64,000 bases of DNA from Neopestalotiopsis rosae (Eukaryota; Ascomycota; Sordariomycetes; Amphisphaeriales; Sporocadaceae): assembly GCA_023078685.1 (NCBI GenBank), contig JALGAS010000001.1, forward strand, positions 6,324,001 through 6,388,000, given 5' to 3'. The translations under genes and the position numbers were made by a program. Under the pieces are notes generated by a model. It searched no databases. It saw only the letters and a list, made by a program, of their open reading frames with translations, and was not told the origin of the DNA. This document shows positions 19,653 to 29,453 of the stretch, one piece after another. Each line of letters begins with the position of its first letter. Position 1 is the first letter of the stretch.

Positions 19653-21048
19653 TTAAGCTCCGCGGGGCTTGGCCTTTTGCTTGGCCTTCTCCTTCTTGTC
19701 CTCCTTGACCTTCTTCTTTCGAGCCTCGTTTTGCTCTTCTATCTTGCGCTTGTGAGCTTGTTTTTGCTCTTCAGTCTTGGGAATCCTTGGCAGCAAAGTT
19801 AGTTGAGACAATCACCGAGTAGTATGCGAGACGCTTACACTTTGAAAAAGCCCTCTAGACGGGCTTGTTGGGAACTCTTCGAGTTCTTCTCCAGTCTTGC
19901 ACCACCGGATCTGACTCTGTCTTCAGAGAACCCCTTCTCGGTGACAAGGAAGTGGACCAGACCCTCAATATCGGGCTTCTCCCACTTGAAGTCACACTCT
20001 GGGTCGTCGGCCTTGCGGACGTCGGGATTGAAGAAGAGATCTCGAGCATCGGCATATGGCCAGTCCTCGGGTATAGTGTATTTTCCGCTGCTTTCCATCC
20101 ATTCAACCACCTTCTCAAGGGATCCGTGCTCGCGGATAAGCTTCAAAGCGGTCGAGGGGCCGACCTTGGGAATAGGGTCGAGATAGTCACATCCCAAGAG
20201 AATACAAAGGTCGACAAACTGTAAAAGACGAGGTCAGTACGGGGAAATAACTGCAAAGGAGCTCGGAAAGTCTCACCTGCTTGCGATCCATCAGCAGACC
20301 CTCGAGTACCTTGTTAAGGTGAATCTCTTGAATGGGCTCTTTTCGCTGTTCGCTGTAGGTCATGTGTCGCAATAGAATGGGACTCTCAAAACAAAGAGTA
20401 TCCATATCCTCACTTGCCGTACCATAGACCTTGCCGGCTCTTGCCAGCACGGCGCATTGGGCCTCAGCCTCGGTGGGCGCAATGATGTAAGGGATGCCCA
20501 TGAGCTTGAGCAGTCGCTGGCACTCCTCGTTGTGTTCGCGAGTGACTCGAACAGTTCGCCTCGAGAACTTTTCTACATCCTCGGCTGTACCGGTTTCCTT
20601 TGCTTCCTCAAGGCCCTCGTGTGCTTCGGCCTTGCGCTGGAATCGCTTGGCCAGCTCGCCGGACTTGAGCTTGGGTGGTTTGCCATCGAAAACGTACAGG
20701 GGCTTGATACCATTGTCGACCATTCGAAGTGTGCGGTAGAACATTCCCATAAGATGCGAAGTCGTCTGACCCTCCTCGTTTGTGAGCATTTGACCGTCGG
20801 ATCGGACCGCAATGAGGAAACTGTAAATGCTCATGGAGCTGCAAAGAGAGGTTAGCACATTTCGTCGCAACATGGTTTCAATTCGACATACGCATCCTGG
20901 AGAATGTTAGTGATTTCGCTGCCAAAACTCGGACGTTAATTAAGCTTACAATAGCAACCTTGCGACCAAACTGGTTCTTGATCTCACCCTCCTTGACAGC
21001 ATCTGGTGCTTCATCCTTGATGATGGAGAAGAGGTTCTTGATACCCAT
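19653..21048 (-). CDS. RAD27: Flap endonuclease 1 (FEN1/Rad27)
   Basis: Five exons: 21048-20950, 20896-20892 (5 nt), 20838-20277, 20218-19839, 19785-19653, giving 392 residues. FEN1 cuts 5' flaps in Okazaki-fragment processing and long-patch base excision repair. Catalytic metal ligands are visible: Asp34 in AIDASMSIY (encoded by the microexon), Asp in VFDGKPP, the Glu pair in TEAEAQ, the Asp pair in SEDMDT, and Asp in [13 protein letters not shown] (helix-hairpin-helix follows). A PCNA-binding motif QARLEGFF and a basic Lys-rich tail close the protein. MGIKNLF is the conserved N-terminus, whose free amino end sits in the active site, which fixes the start at 21048 rather than at an upstream in-frame codon. 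The upstream region has G1/S-type ACGCG sites. Identity is secure. Confidence 0.97.
20892..20896 (-). other. Five-nucleotide FEN1 microexon
   Basis: The five bases GATGC lie between acceptor CTCCAG (20897-20902) and donor GTATGT (20891 downward). Both flanking introns are 53 nt and carry CTAAC branch sites. The bases give the Asp34 codon and two-thirds of Ala35; skipping them would break the frame. Confidence 0.88.
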
Positions 21049-21693
21049 CTTTGCGACTTTTCCCCAAGCAGGCAATTGGGTTTACTGGGGGTATTTGTGT
21101 GAGATCTGCAAATTTTCCTCGAAGAGAAAACAAAAGTGACACCGAAAGGGAAAAGTTGTCTTTGGCAGAGCTGAGGCAGCTGCGAATTTGGGTGATGTCA
21201 CGATGTAGACGCGCTAGACCCTAGGAAAGCTTTCCCATTAACGCGCCTTCCAAAGCGACGCGCCAAAAAACGAAGGGAAGGTGCCTATGCCCCTGCCCCA
21301 CTGCCCCGCGAATGCCTAAATTAATGCACGCAATATTTCTGCATAAGTTATGCATAGTTACTATTACCCCTGCATCTCCTCCAAATGGCAACTGGCCTTG
21401 GAACGTCATCTTTATTGCCGAGGTTTATGTAGATCGTATTGGCTTGCTCTCAACCACATTATTACAGCCTGCCTTGACAGCGTTGCTTCGATTCGTCCGA
21501 CATCTTATATACCCCATTTATCGCCAGCCAGCGTAATCCAGGACACACAGTCACTCATTGTCTTACTGTTGCCGCTATAGATTTGCTCTCATTTTCATTG
21601 AGTTCTCGTCGTTGTCTCTGGATCGTTAGATCGTGCCCCTATGCAATTGTTCTAAGAAGGGTTTTAATAGACTGTGGTTCATAGACGGAAATA
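21049..21693. other. Divergent promoter region between FEN1 and a mitochondrial carrier
   Basis: The 645-base region separates two outward-reading genes. It holds the ACGCG cluster described separately; the carrier side has a pyrimidine-rich leader near 21540-21620. Confidence 0.6.
21209..21270. promoter_or_regulatory. Cluster of ACGCG / E2F-like sites upstream of FEN1
   Basis: ACGCG occurs at 21209-21213, 21241-21245 and 21258-21262, about 160-215 bases before the FEN1 start. The third is part of GACGCGCCAAAAAA, which read on the minus strand is TTTTTTGGCGCG, close to an E2F-type site. MBF-type G1/S control of replication genes through ACGCGT is known in yeasts. Its use here is inference. 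Confidence 0.5.
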
Positions 21694-22627
21694 ATGGTGG
21701 CAGACAGCAAGTCATCGCCGCTCATCTCCCTGTGTGCCGGCGGTATCGCTGGTGGTGTTGAGGCTTTCTGCACGTACCCATTCGAGTTCGCCAAAACTCG
21801 TGTCCAACTATATGGCCATGGCAGTAGCAGGAATCCATTCAGGATTGTCGGGCAGGTCATCAAAGAGGAGGGCATCACCGCATTATACAAGGGATGCTCC
21901 ACCATGATTGTGGTAAGTTGAACCGCGTAGATGGACTACTCCAGACAGGCTCTCACTCTTTCTCTAGGGCTCGATAGGTAAAGACGCCATTCGCTTCGTT
22001 GCCTTTGACAGCATACGCAAGGTGTTTGAGGATCCCGAAACACATACTCTGGGACCGGCACAGTCCATCGCCTCGGGCATGGTCGCCGGTGTCGTCTCAT
22101 CCACCATCATCGTCACGCCTACCGAGCGCATCAAGACTGCCCTCATTGATGACGCCAAGACGCTGCAGCGCTTTCGCTCGCCCTGGAATTGCATCAGCAC
22201 ACTCACTGCCGAGCAAGGGCTCCGACGAGCCTTGTATGCTGGCTATGTCACGACCACACTCAAACAAATTGGTACCACGGGCTTCCGGTTGGGAACCTAT
22301 TCCATCATGAAGGACTGGGAAAAGTCACGGGGTATCAATGTAAATTCTCCGGTGACTACATTTGCCAACGGAGCCGTCGCGGGCACTCTCACTACACTGG
22401 CTACGCAGCCCTTTGATACGGTCAAGACCAAGGCGCAGCAGGCAAAGGCAGTAGGGACCATGGACGCCGTGCGAATCATTCTCAAAGAAGATGGATTCTT
22501 CAAGGGTTTCTGGCGTGGCACCGTTATGCGATTGGGCAGAACAGTCATGGCTGGTGGTATTCTCTTTACGGCCAACGAGCAAGCGGTGAAGTTGTTGAGG
22601 ACAATCACACCACCTCAATATCAATAA
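21694..22627 (+). CDS. Mitochondrial carrier, tricarboxylate (citrate) type
   Basis: Two exons (21694-21912, 21968-22627) with a 55-nt intron give 292 residues, the usual carrier length. Three tandem ~100-residue repeats are visible, with the carrier signatures YPFEFAKTRVQLYG, TPTERIKTALIDD and QPFDTVKTKAQQA, each at the end of an odd-numbered helix. The second signature (TPTERIKT) and the order of residues after each match the citrate/tricarboxylate group (yeast Ctp1). It would exchange citrate for malate or another anion across the inner membrane, feeding acetyl-CoA export. The family is certain and the substrate assignment is moderately strong. Confidence 0.9.
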
Positions 22628-23126
22628 CACGTGCGCATTGACTTTAATACGGCATAACATCCGCGTCGGTATTCCAGGTTGTATTCATAGAAAGGCTTAG
22701 ACTACTGCAGCTGCAGATCGCCGTCGGCCCGTCTCCAATGCGGCACTTGATTTAGAGTTATGATCGGGAATAATGTCAGAATAGAATTGGGGTCAAATTT
22801 CGAAGACAAAGTTCATCGGATTTCCATATTCGGTGATTCCCGCATACTTTGGAGAGTCATGACGACACAAGTACAACCGTCGAACAGGGATCTAGATTAT
22901 GAATGATCTCACGAAGCAAGGTTGGAGATCCGATCTTATGGTAGTAGCACTATTATTTTGAGTGGGTTGTAGATTGATAGAGCTTGTAGACCACCAAGTC
23001 TCTAGGAATTATTTCCATATGTCAACTGCAATAACAATCACAATCACAAATTCTGTGCCATCGAATTTGTCCAGAGGCAGTTCCTAATCCTTTGAATGTA
23101 TCCTTTTGACAATCGATTCTCACACA
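22628..23126. other. Intergenic, 5' region of the MRJP-like gene
   Basis: No gene or RNA is supported. CACGTG is just after the carrier stop codon. The rest is AT-rich promoter-like sequence. Confidence 0.45.
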
Positions 23127-24564
23127 ATGCATTCAATGATTTTGAAAGCTGTATTATCCGCTCTACTCATTGGCGCCTCAAAAGCTCAGGAAGTATTCCC
23201 GGTAGATCTGAACAGCACATTCTCAACCACGGGACCACACAATGTGCGAATAGACACGGGGACTTATGGGCCACCGGTCGAGGAGGTACACTACTACTAC
23301 GACCAGTGGCCCATAGGTATTGCTGTCTCCAAGACGGGCAGGATCTTTGCATGCTATACCCGTGGCACCTACGACTACACGCTCGGAGAAATCGCAAATC
23401 TGACCGCAGAGACGCCATACCCCAATCTGGAACTCAACACGCCGCCGGACGGCCTATCCACCGAATTCAACGGCATCCCTTTCGGCAGCGCGGACCAGGA
23501 CCACCTCATCAGCGTGCAAGCCGTCTTTGTGACCCCAGACGACACTCTGTGGGCCCTGGATACCGGAAGGCCGACCCTCAACCAGACGACGAGCCCCGTG
23601 GTTGCGTACGCGCAGCCGGGCGGGCCAAAGCTTGTGGCGTTTGACCTGACCTCCGACACGATCAAGGCGACGTACACGCTGCCAGCCGACGTGCACTTTC
23701 CGGACTCGTACATGAACGACCTGCGTTTCGACATGCGGCCCAACGTCACGGATTCGGGGAAGGGTATCGCCTACATTGTCGACAGCAGCGATGAGGGTCG
23801 AACCGGATTTATCATGGTGGATCTGGGTACCGGTGAGAGCTGGCGGCAGCTCAGTCAGCATCCCAGTACTTTGCGTACGCCTGAGGACGTCCCCAGCTAC
23901 CAGGGCCTCCCGTTTTATTTCCGGTCCAAGGGCCACCCGGTCAACTTTCTTCAAGAGGGACTTGATGGTGAAGAACTCAGTCTCTACGGTGATGTGAGTG
24001 TGGAGCTTTCTGGATTTGCCAATTTCCATTGGTGTTCAGAGTTGACATCATGACAGGTTCTATACTACTCGCCATTGACATCAGATTACTTGTATTCCAT
24101 CGAGACCCAGTATATGCGCGTCAACCCCAGTAGTGATCCTCTCTCGCTCAAGAGAGCTTTTGACAATGTCAAGAATCTCGGACAGCGGGGAGGCAACGCA
24201 AACGGCTTTTCTGGCGACAGCCTGGGCAATGTATACATGCTGATGCCGGAGCACAATGGTATATTCATCTACAAGTAAGTGTATCATCTCTTTATACCTC
24301 ATGCATCTTTTTCGAGCATATCATAGCTAAGATACTTGTTTGAATAGCTCCACTACGCATCAAGCCATGCCATATGTTCGGGACCCGCGGATTATTTGGC
24401 CAGACAGCGCAAATGTGGGTTTCGATGGCTACGTTTACATGAACATTAATCAGCTGCCGTATCAACCCAATTGGAACAATGGTGTCGACGGGAGACAATA
24501 CCCTGGGCTAATACTCAGAGCCAAGTTGCCGGATGGGGCGTCGAAAAATACTCTGCTCATGTAA
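23127..24564 (+). CDS. Secreted major royal jelly protein/yellow-family protein
   Basis: Three exons (23127-23993, 24057-24274, 24348-24564) with 63- and 73-nt introns give 433 residues. The start is the ATG of MHSMILKAVLSALLIG, a hydrophobic signal peptide cut near SKA/QE. Family features of the six-bladed beta-propeller follow: the N-terminal block WPIGIAVSKTGRIF, LWALDTG (strand with the conserved tryptophan), KLVAFDL, YMNDLRFD, GIAYIVDSS, DYLYSIET, GDSLGNVYM and the C-terminal block PNWNNG. Insect members include the dopachrome-pathway yellow proteins and royal jelly proteins; the function of fungal members is not established. N-glycosylation sequons (NST, NLT, NQT, NVT) support secretion. 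It is convergent with the GH127 gene, 214 bases away. Confidence 0.86.
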
Positions 24565-24778
24565 TTATGATCATGGACGCTCGACCATGAAAGTTCCGAG
24601 TAAGAACATGTGAATAATAACTCATTTGAACCGGCATATCGTTTGAATTCTGCATCGATAATGAATCTATACTTCACTTTATACATGATATTTGTATATA
24701 TCTACGATGATGGACACATTGAGTATCAATGAGTGAACTCGAATACAAGTTTCCAGAGACAAGCCCGAAAAGTCCTTA

Positions 24779-26638
24779 CTATGCCGCAAACGAGCCAGAG
24801 TACTTCCAGTACACCACATAATTGAAGCCCTGCGCATCGTAAAACGGACCAAGACCAACACTAGAACCGTTGGCAGTAGCCGTGAAATCGAGACCCGACG
24901 CGCTGGTGCGGCTCACCGAGTCGAGGGCCAAGGTGGGCGCCGAGGAGACGGTCGAGGAGCCATAGTTGCCCGACAGGATCACGGGGCCGTAGGCGACGGC
25001 GGCGAGGGAGGTATCGTCGTTGGCCTCAATCAGGCGGAGGCTCATGGGCAGCTGCACCACGATCTGGGTGCCCGAGGTCCAGGACCCGGATAGCGTGGCG
25101 TAGGAGCCCGGGTTCGCGGCGACGCTCTGCTGGGCGCCGTCGACGGTGATGGTGGCGCCCGAGGTCCAGGACGGGATGCGGATCTTGATGTCAAAGGCGC
25201 CGTCGCCGTCGATTGTTATGGTCGTCGTGTCCGACACGGGGAACGTGGTGTCCTGGGTGACGGTGACGCCCTGCTGGGACCAGTCGAGAGTCGAAGGGGT
25301 GAACAAGTTGATGTACAGAGACGACGAGTCGTAGGCGTAGACGGAGTCCATCAGCCTGGTGTTGACCTCCAGACCCGTGCCCTGGCAGCACCAGAAGGAG
25401 TCGTAATCCGTGCTCCACGTACCACCTCCCCAGGCCGGACCGACGCCTCTCTGGCCGCCGGCGATCAAGGGCGTAAAGTAGGTAATGCCGCCGTGAGAAT
25501 CGTACTGGTTCTGGGCACCGAGGACGTGGTTAATGAGAGCGCGCTCGTAAAAGTCAAAGTAGTCGGCATCGGGGCTCAGCGTCCAGAGCTCTCTGGTCAG
25601 CTTGAGCATATTGACCGAATTGCAGTGCTCGCACGTGTCCTCGGTCAGCCAGGCGGCGATCTCGTTGGGCGCGTGAAAGTGCTCGGCCTGGCTGTTGCCG
25701 CCAATGGCGTACGTGTGCTGGTTTACGGCAAACTCCCAGGCGTTACGGGCAATGTCGTAGTACCGTGTCGTGCCGGTCGCCTTGTACTCGCGGGTTGCGC
25801 CGATCCATTTGGGCACCTGCGTGTTGGCGTGCAAGCCGTTGAGCTGGTCCTCGTCAGCGGCCAGCGGGTCGAATACGGCGGCGTGATCGAAGCGCTGGGC
25901 GACGGTAATCCATTTGGTGTCGCCCGTCTGTCTGTATATGTCTGTAAGGACATCGTTCATGCCGCCGAATTCTGTCTGCAACACTGCCTGCATCTGAGTT
26001 GTGCTCAGAGCGCTCGTACGGGTATCAACCCAGCCGGCGAGAGCGAGCAACACCGTTTCTGATGTATCATCTCCAATATTGCGCCATACATCGAGCAACC
26101 CCTGCATGATCTTGTGGATGACATAGTATGGAACATTTCCGTTTGTGAGAGTGCCGCCCTCGAGAGCGTCAAAGTCGGACTCTGGGAAGCCCGAGAGGTA
26201 GCCAGTGTTGAAACCTGCGGCCGCGTTATTGTTCTGGCAATTGAGCAGCTCGGCAACAAAAGACACTGCTCGGTCTCGACATTCCGTGTCCTTCAATGTT
26301 GAGTAGCACTGAGACCAGGCCGACAGGAGATGACCCTGGGCGTGACTTCGGAAGGGGAAGTCGGGAGCGTCCCACCCGCCATTGGCCGAGGCTCCATCGG
26401 TGGACAGGCCGTGGTTGTCGCGGAAGACATAGAGCATGCGGTCGGGGTCGACGAATTTGAGGTATGTCAAGGTGCGGTTCTGATTCTCATAGAAACGACC
26501 GTCATTCAGGGTGACTTGGCTAATGTCGAAGGTGTATGCTGCAACGCCATTATCCGTGGTCACCGGCGGATCTGCCTGTGCCGTAGCCAGGCGGGCGAGA
26601 CCCGCTGCGCAGAGCAGTAGACTTGTAGAGGGAATCAT
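24779..26638 (-). CDS. Secreted glycoside hydrolase family 127 (beta-L-arabinofuranosidase type)
   Basis: A single exon of 619 residues from ATG 26638. The first 20 residues (MIPSTSLLLCAAGLARLATA) are a signal peptide; codons further upstream in the same frame are not ATG. Family landmarks are WDAPDFPFRSHAQGHLLSAW, GGMNDVLTDIY, HANTQVPKWIGATREY, a zinc-ligand region TEDTCEHCNSVNMLKL and the catalytic cysteine pair in FWCCQGTGLE, followed by beta-sandwich domains. In characterised GH127 enzymes one cysteine of this pair is the nucleophile and Glu-x-Cys plus the pair bind zinc; those residues are all present. The expected activity is removal of L-arabinofuranose from plant glycans or glycoproteins outside the cell. 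The substrate linkage is inference from the family. Confidence 0.9.
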   Translation of the reverse strand: MIPSTSLLLCAAGLARLATAQADPPVTTDNGVAAYTFDISQVTLNDGRFYENQNRTLTYLKFVDPDRMLYVFRDNHGLSTDGASANGGWDAPDFPFRSHAQGHLLSAWSQCYSTLKDTECRDRAVSFVAELLNCQNNNAAAGFNTGYLSGFPESDFDALEGGTLTNGNVPYYVIHKIMQGLLDVWRNIGDDTSETVLLALAGWVDTRTSALSTTQMQAVLQTEFGGMNDVLTDIYRQTGDTKWITVAQRFDHAAVFDPLAADEDQLNGLHANTQVPKWIGATREYKATGTTRYYDIARNAWEFAVNQHTYAIGGNSQAEHFHAPNEIAAWLTEDTCEHCNSVNMLKLTRELWTLSPDADYFDFYERALINHVLGAQNQYDSHGGITYFTPLIAGGQRGVGPAWGGGTWSTDYDSFWCCQGTGLEVNTRLMDSVYAYDSSSLYINLFTPSTLDWSQQGVTVTQDTTFPVSDTTTITIDGDGAFDIKIRIPSWTSGATITVDGAQQSVAANPGSYATLSGSWTSGTQIVVQLPMSLRLIEANDDTSLAAVAYGPVILSGNYGSSTVSSAPTLALDSVSRTSASGLDFTATANGSSVGLGPFYDAQGFNYVVYWKYSGSFAA

Positions 26639-27790
26639 GTTGCCAAGTTGCCGGGCCGCGATGTATCTCAACAACCAAAGACAGAGGCGGCGGCGGCGTA
26701 TTCCAGAATCCTCAAATACATGTTGGGTGATGGGTCCATTAAATAGTCATTCCCTCTTCTTTGTTGGGATATTGACCTGGGCCATTGCCGTCCGTACGCG
26801 GCAGTGAAGAAGTACATACTATCCATACCTACGGTGGACTGCCTAGACTTTACAGTACGACCTCAGCACAGAAAGTCCACCAGTCGCGCTGGACGTCTTG
26901 GATCATGGTCCCGGTGGCGACGGGGAGTGGCCCCCGGCCTGCTGCTCCGGACACTGCCTTTTGGGTCGGCACCCCTGTGGGTTACGTTGCTTAGTGGCCC
27001 TGTACCTGATCCTCCTTGGTTGTGACTACAGTAGTATAGCAGTAGTATGCATACCATACAGATTACCCCGCAAATCACCAGATCGTATTGACATGGGGAC
27101 GGACGGCAGTAGTAGTGGGCGACCATGGTAAGTGACAATGATCAAGCGCGCCTATAGAGTTTGAGTATCTTGCCCGACTTTGGGGTTGTTCGTTTTCCTT
27201 CAAATCCAGGTACTGTGTACAACATCAGGGTCCACCTGAAAGTTGGGGTGCGATGGATACGGAAAGGTGAAGAAGGCAGATCCGGCGCATCAATTCGCGT
27301 GACTGTGACACTATGAATGGGTTGGCGCGGCGGATCTCGCAAAAGATGCTAGTGCTTGTCGGTTTTTGGACGTATTCTGACCTGAAGTACATTTATATAT
27401 TATATTCCACCATTAATTCTCCATCAATTACAGTCAGAATGGGTAAAATCTTGCATATATGGCATCGTCTTTTGTGAATATCATCTAGATACTGCACGTG
27501 GTGGATGCGCACCAATCCTTGCAATTCATAGCAGTAGCGGCGGTAGTTCAAGATGTAATGGTGGGAACACGCTGCAACGTTCGAGCCCATGCCAATGTTT
27601 CGTTATTCCATGATCTCTTGAGGCAATCAAGAGATGTATCTAATCTTGACCGCAAAACTGCAATATAATCCAGAGCGCGTAAATGTAGAGTTGCAAAATG
27701 TTATAATATTGTTGTTATTTTTTAAATTCTCCAGGCCATCAAGGCTCCAGTCCCGACCACATCGGTCATCCGCCCGGTCTATCATGAAGC
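26639..27790. other. Intergenic, GH127 promoter side and PAH gene 3' side
   Basis: No gene is supported in 1.15 kb. Frames on both strands near 26785-27138 overlap each other and look accidental. The region turns AT-rich from about 27370. Confidence 0.45.
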
Positions 27791-28300
27791 TCAAGCCGGC
27801 GTCTTTTCCGATGGGCCAGGGAGGAATTCCTCGAAGCCCTTGATCAAGTCATCGTGGCCCGCGAACAGAGTCTTGACGTCCTCCAAAGCCTTGGCCGTCC
27901 GGTCGTTTCTCTTCTTGGCCACGTCCTCGTCCGACTCCTGCTTCACCGCCGGGTCTTCTGTGGTACCCGCCTTCTTGGCCGCCTGGTGCTTTGCGACCAC
28001 GTCTTCAATATCGCTTCGGAAGGCGTCGTAGTAGTCCTTGAGGATCTTGAGGAAGCTCTGGTAGGTCTCGGAGTCGGCACTAAATGTTTCCTGTACGCAA
28101 ATGTGGTGTCAGCGATTGCGATGCGCACCAATTGTCTGTTTGCAGCTCCCAGAGGGTCGCGATGTTCCCCTCTGCCGCTGCTGCTCCTTCATCTTGTTAG
28201 TCGCAGGTGCGGGGTGATCGCCGTTACACACCTGAACTTGCTTGAGATAATCTAGCGACCGATTCATATTCGGATTCGACCGAGCTTGAGGCTGCGCCAT
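27791..28300 (-). CDS. Small single-domain PAH (Sin3-type paired amphipathic helix) protein
   Basis: Two exons (28300-28232, 28090-27791) separated by a 141-nt GT-AG intron give 122 residues. Almost the entire chain is one PAH repeat: SLDYLKQVQETF (helix 1, across the junction), SETYQSFLKILKDYYDAF (helix 2), IEDVVAKH (helix 3), a Lys/Glu-rich insertion of about 35 residues, then VKTLFAGHDDLIKGFEEFLP (helix 4, the signature GHxDLIxGFxxFLP). In Sin3, PAH domains bind transcription factors and bring histone deacetylase; this protein has no HDAC-interaction region. It may compete with Sin3 or act as an adaptor (inference). The intron is long for this window, and an alternative exon inside it cannot be excluded. 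Confidence 0.85.
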
Positions 28301-28776
28301 TGTGAGGTGAATTGATCCTTTTTATTTCTGCAGAATCTTTGGTTGGGGGAGGGAAAAGGCAATTAAAGTGTTGCGTTGCGGACTCGAGGTTTTGCCCAGT
28401 TCGCTCAATTGGTGCACCGGCCTCAAAAGCAGAAGCAGCCACGTTGACCTATGGACTTGCATCATTCCCAAGACCGGGCCTGCACGTTATGAACCCCTAG
28501 CCCAGGGACCACAAGACCCCAGCTTGGCGATTAAGCCGGCGGAGACTTAGCGTTAATCAGGCGCATCACAGCGGGAATATTTGCAGGGATGCCAGGACTG
28601 TTCCTACTGCCATAATAGGATAATACTTACCGCCCGTCCAACGATATTCCACTATTTTATATTAGGTTTATTTCCATAATACATAAACCTTACTTAGTCG
28701 TAAACTTATTATTTTTGTTTTCACCGGTTATACTTATATAAGCGGAATACTATTATAATAGTATGATAGATGAATT
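28301..28776. other. Intergenic, strongly AT-rich second half
   Basis: Bases ~28600-28776 are very AT-rich next to GC-rich flanks; this abrupt change leads directly into the SINE-like element. No gene. Confidence 0.5.
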
Positions 28777-29121
28777 AAAAAAAAAAAAAAAGAGCTTTGA
28801 ATGTAATGCGAGGATGAACCTGTAGAAAGCTTGGTCCAGGAAGCCGAATTTTGAGCAATGGTAGAGCGATACCATCAATCCGGGGGTGCAACTGTGAGGT
28901 TGCTAGGTTCGCGTCGCACTGGACAATGTCCATCCCATCTGTGGGCAGCTGGGTGTGAGGCTTGGGGAGGGAGCCGCCGTGTTTGGACAATGTCTGTCCC
29001 ATCTGTTTAGCAGTTGGGTGGGAGGCTTTCCTCAGAGAGTCGCCTTGCCGGGGGAATCGAACCCCGAGCCTGTAGGATAGTAAGGACTCGAACCTTACCA
29101 TTAGGCAACTTCTCTTTTTTT
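28777..29121 (-). mobile_element. tRNA-derived SINE-like element (candidate)
   Basis: Read on the minus strand it begins with an A box TTGCCTAATGG (29108-29098, 10 of 11 to consensus) and two exact B boxes, GGTTCGAGTCC (29094-29084) and GGTTCGATTCC (29063-29053). The body holds a 64-bp tandem duplication (28921-28984 and 28985-29048), and the copy ends in a run of 15 T (28791-28777). Read on the plus strand, a second tRNA-like head is at ~28855-28920 (AATGGTAGAGCG, then AGGTTCGCGTC), and a T7 stop is at 29115-29121. The anticodon arm GAGTC/GGCTC pairs, but the D arm is missing, so it is not a working tRNA. Target-site duplication is not convincing (TGAATTAA versus TGAAATAA). Confidence 0.5.
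28921..29048. repeat. 64-bp imperfect tandem duplication
   Basis: The two units both start GGACAATGTC and share CCCATCTG, a GCAG(C/T)TGGGTG block and GAGGCTT. They lie inside the SINE-like element. Confidence 0.75.
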
Positions 29122-29453
29122 GTTGAAATAAAGGGTCATTAACCACAACCAAGAGACCAGACTGGATGCAAACGGAGACAATGGCAATGCAATAACACTA
29201 TTCACTCGTTCATTATTCATCAGGTCTTCATTTATCCATTTATTCATCATCTCTTCATTTATACATCATCTCTTCATTTATTCATCATTATTGTTTTATT
29301 TGTTCATTGATTCATTTGTGATTGCTTCATTCGTTCATTGGTTTACTTGTTTATTGATCCATTCAGTATTGCTTCATGCGTTTGTTGACATTGATTGTCA
29401 TACGCATTTATCTATTCCTCCGGCTCTATCACCCTCTCTTCTGCGGATGACCA
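29122..29453. other. Intergenic, mostly degenerate repeat
   Basis: It follows the SINE-like element and contains the TTCATT-type repeat listed separately. No gene is present; it includes the 3' region of the minus-strand gene starting at 30217. Confidence 0.5.
29200..29390. repeat. Degenerate TTCATTTATTCATC repeat
   Basis: About 190 bases built from variants of TTCAT, TTTAT and CATC units, with a nearly exact 19-base pair of copies (CATCATCTCTTCATTTAT) near 29247-29285. There is no coding potential. Confidence 0.75.

Noticed and set aside
23454..24029. 191-codon minus-strand frame over the MRJP-like gene
   Set aside because: Shadow of the real gene; the plus-strand frame has the signal peptide and family blocks.
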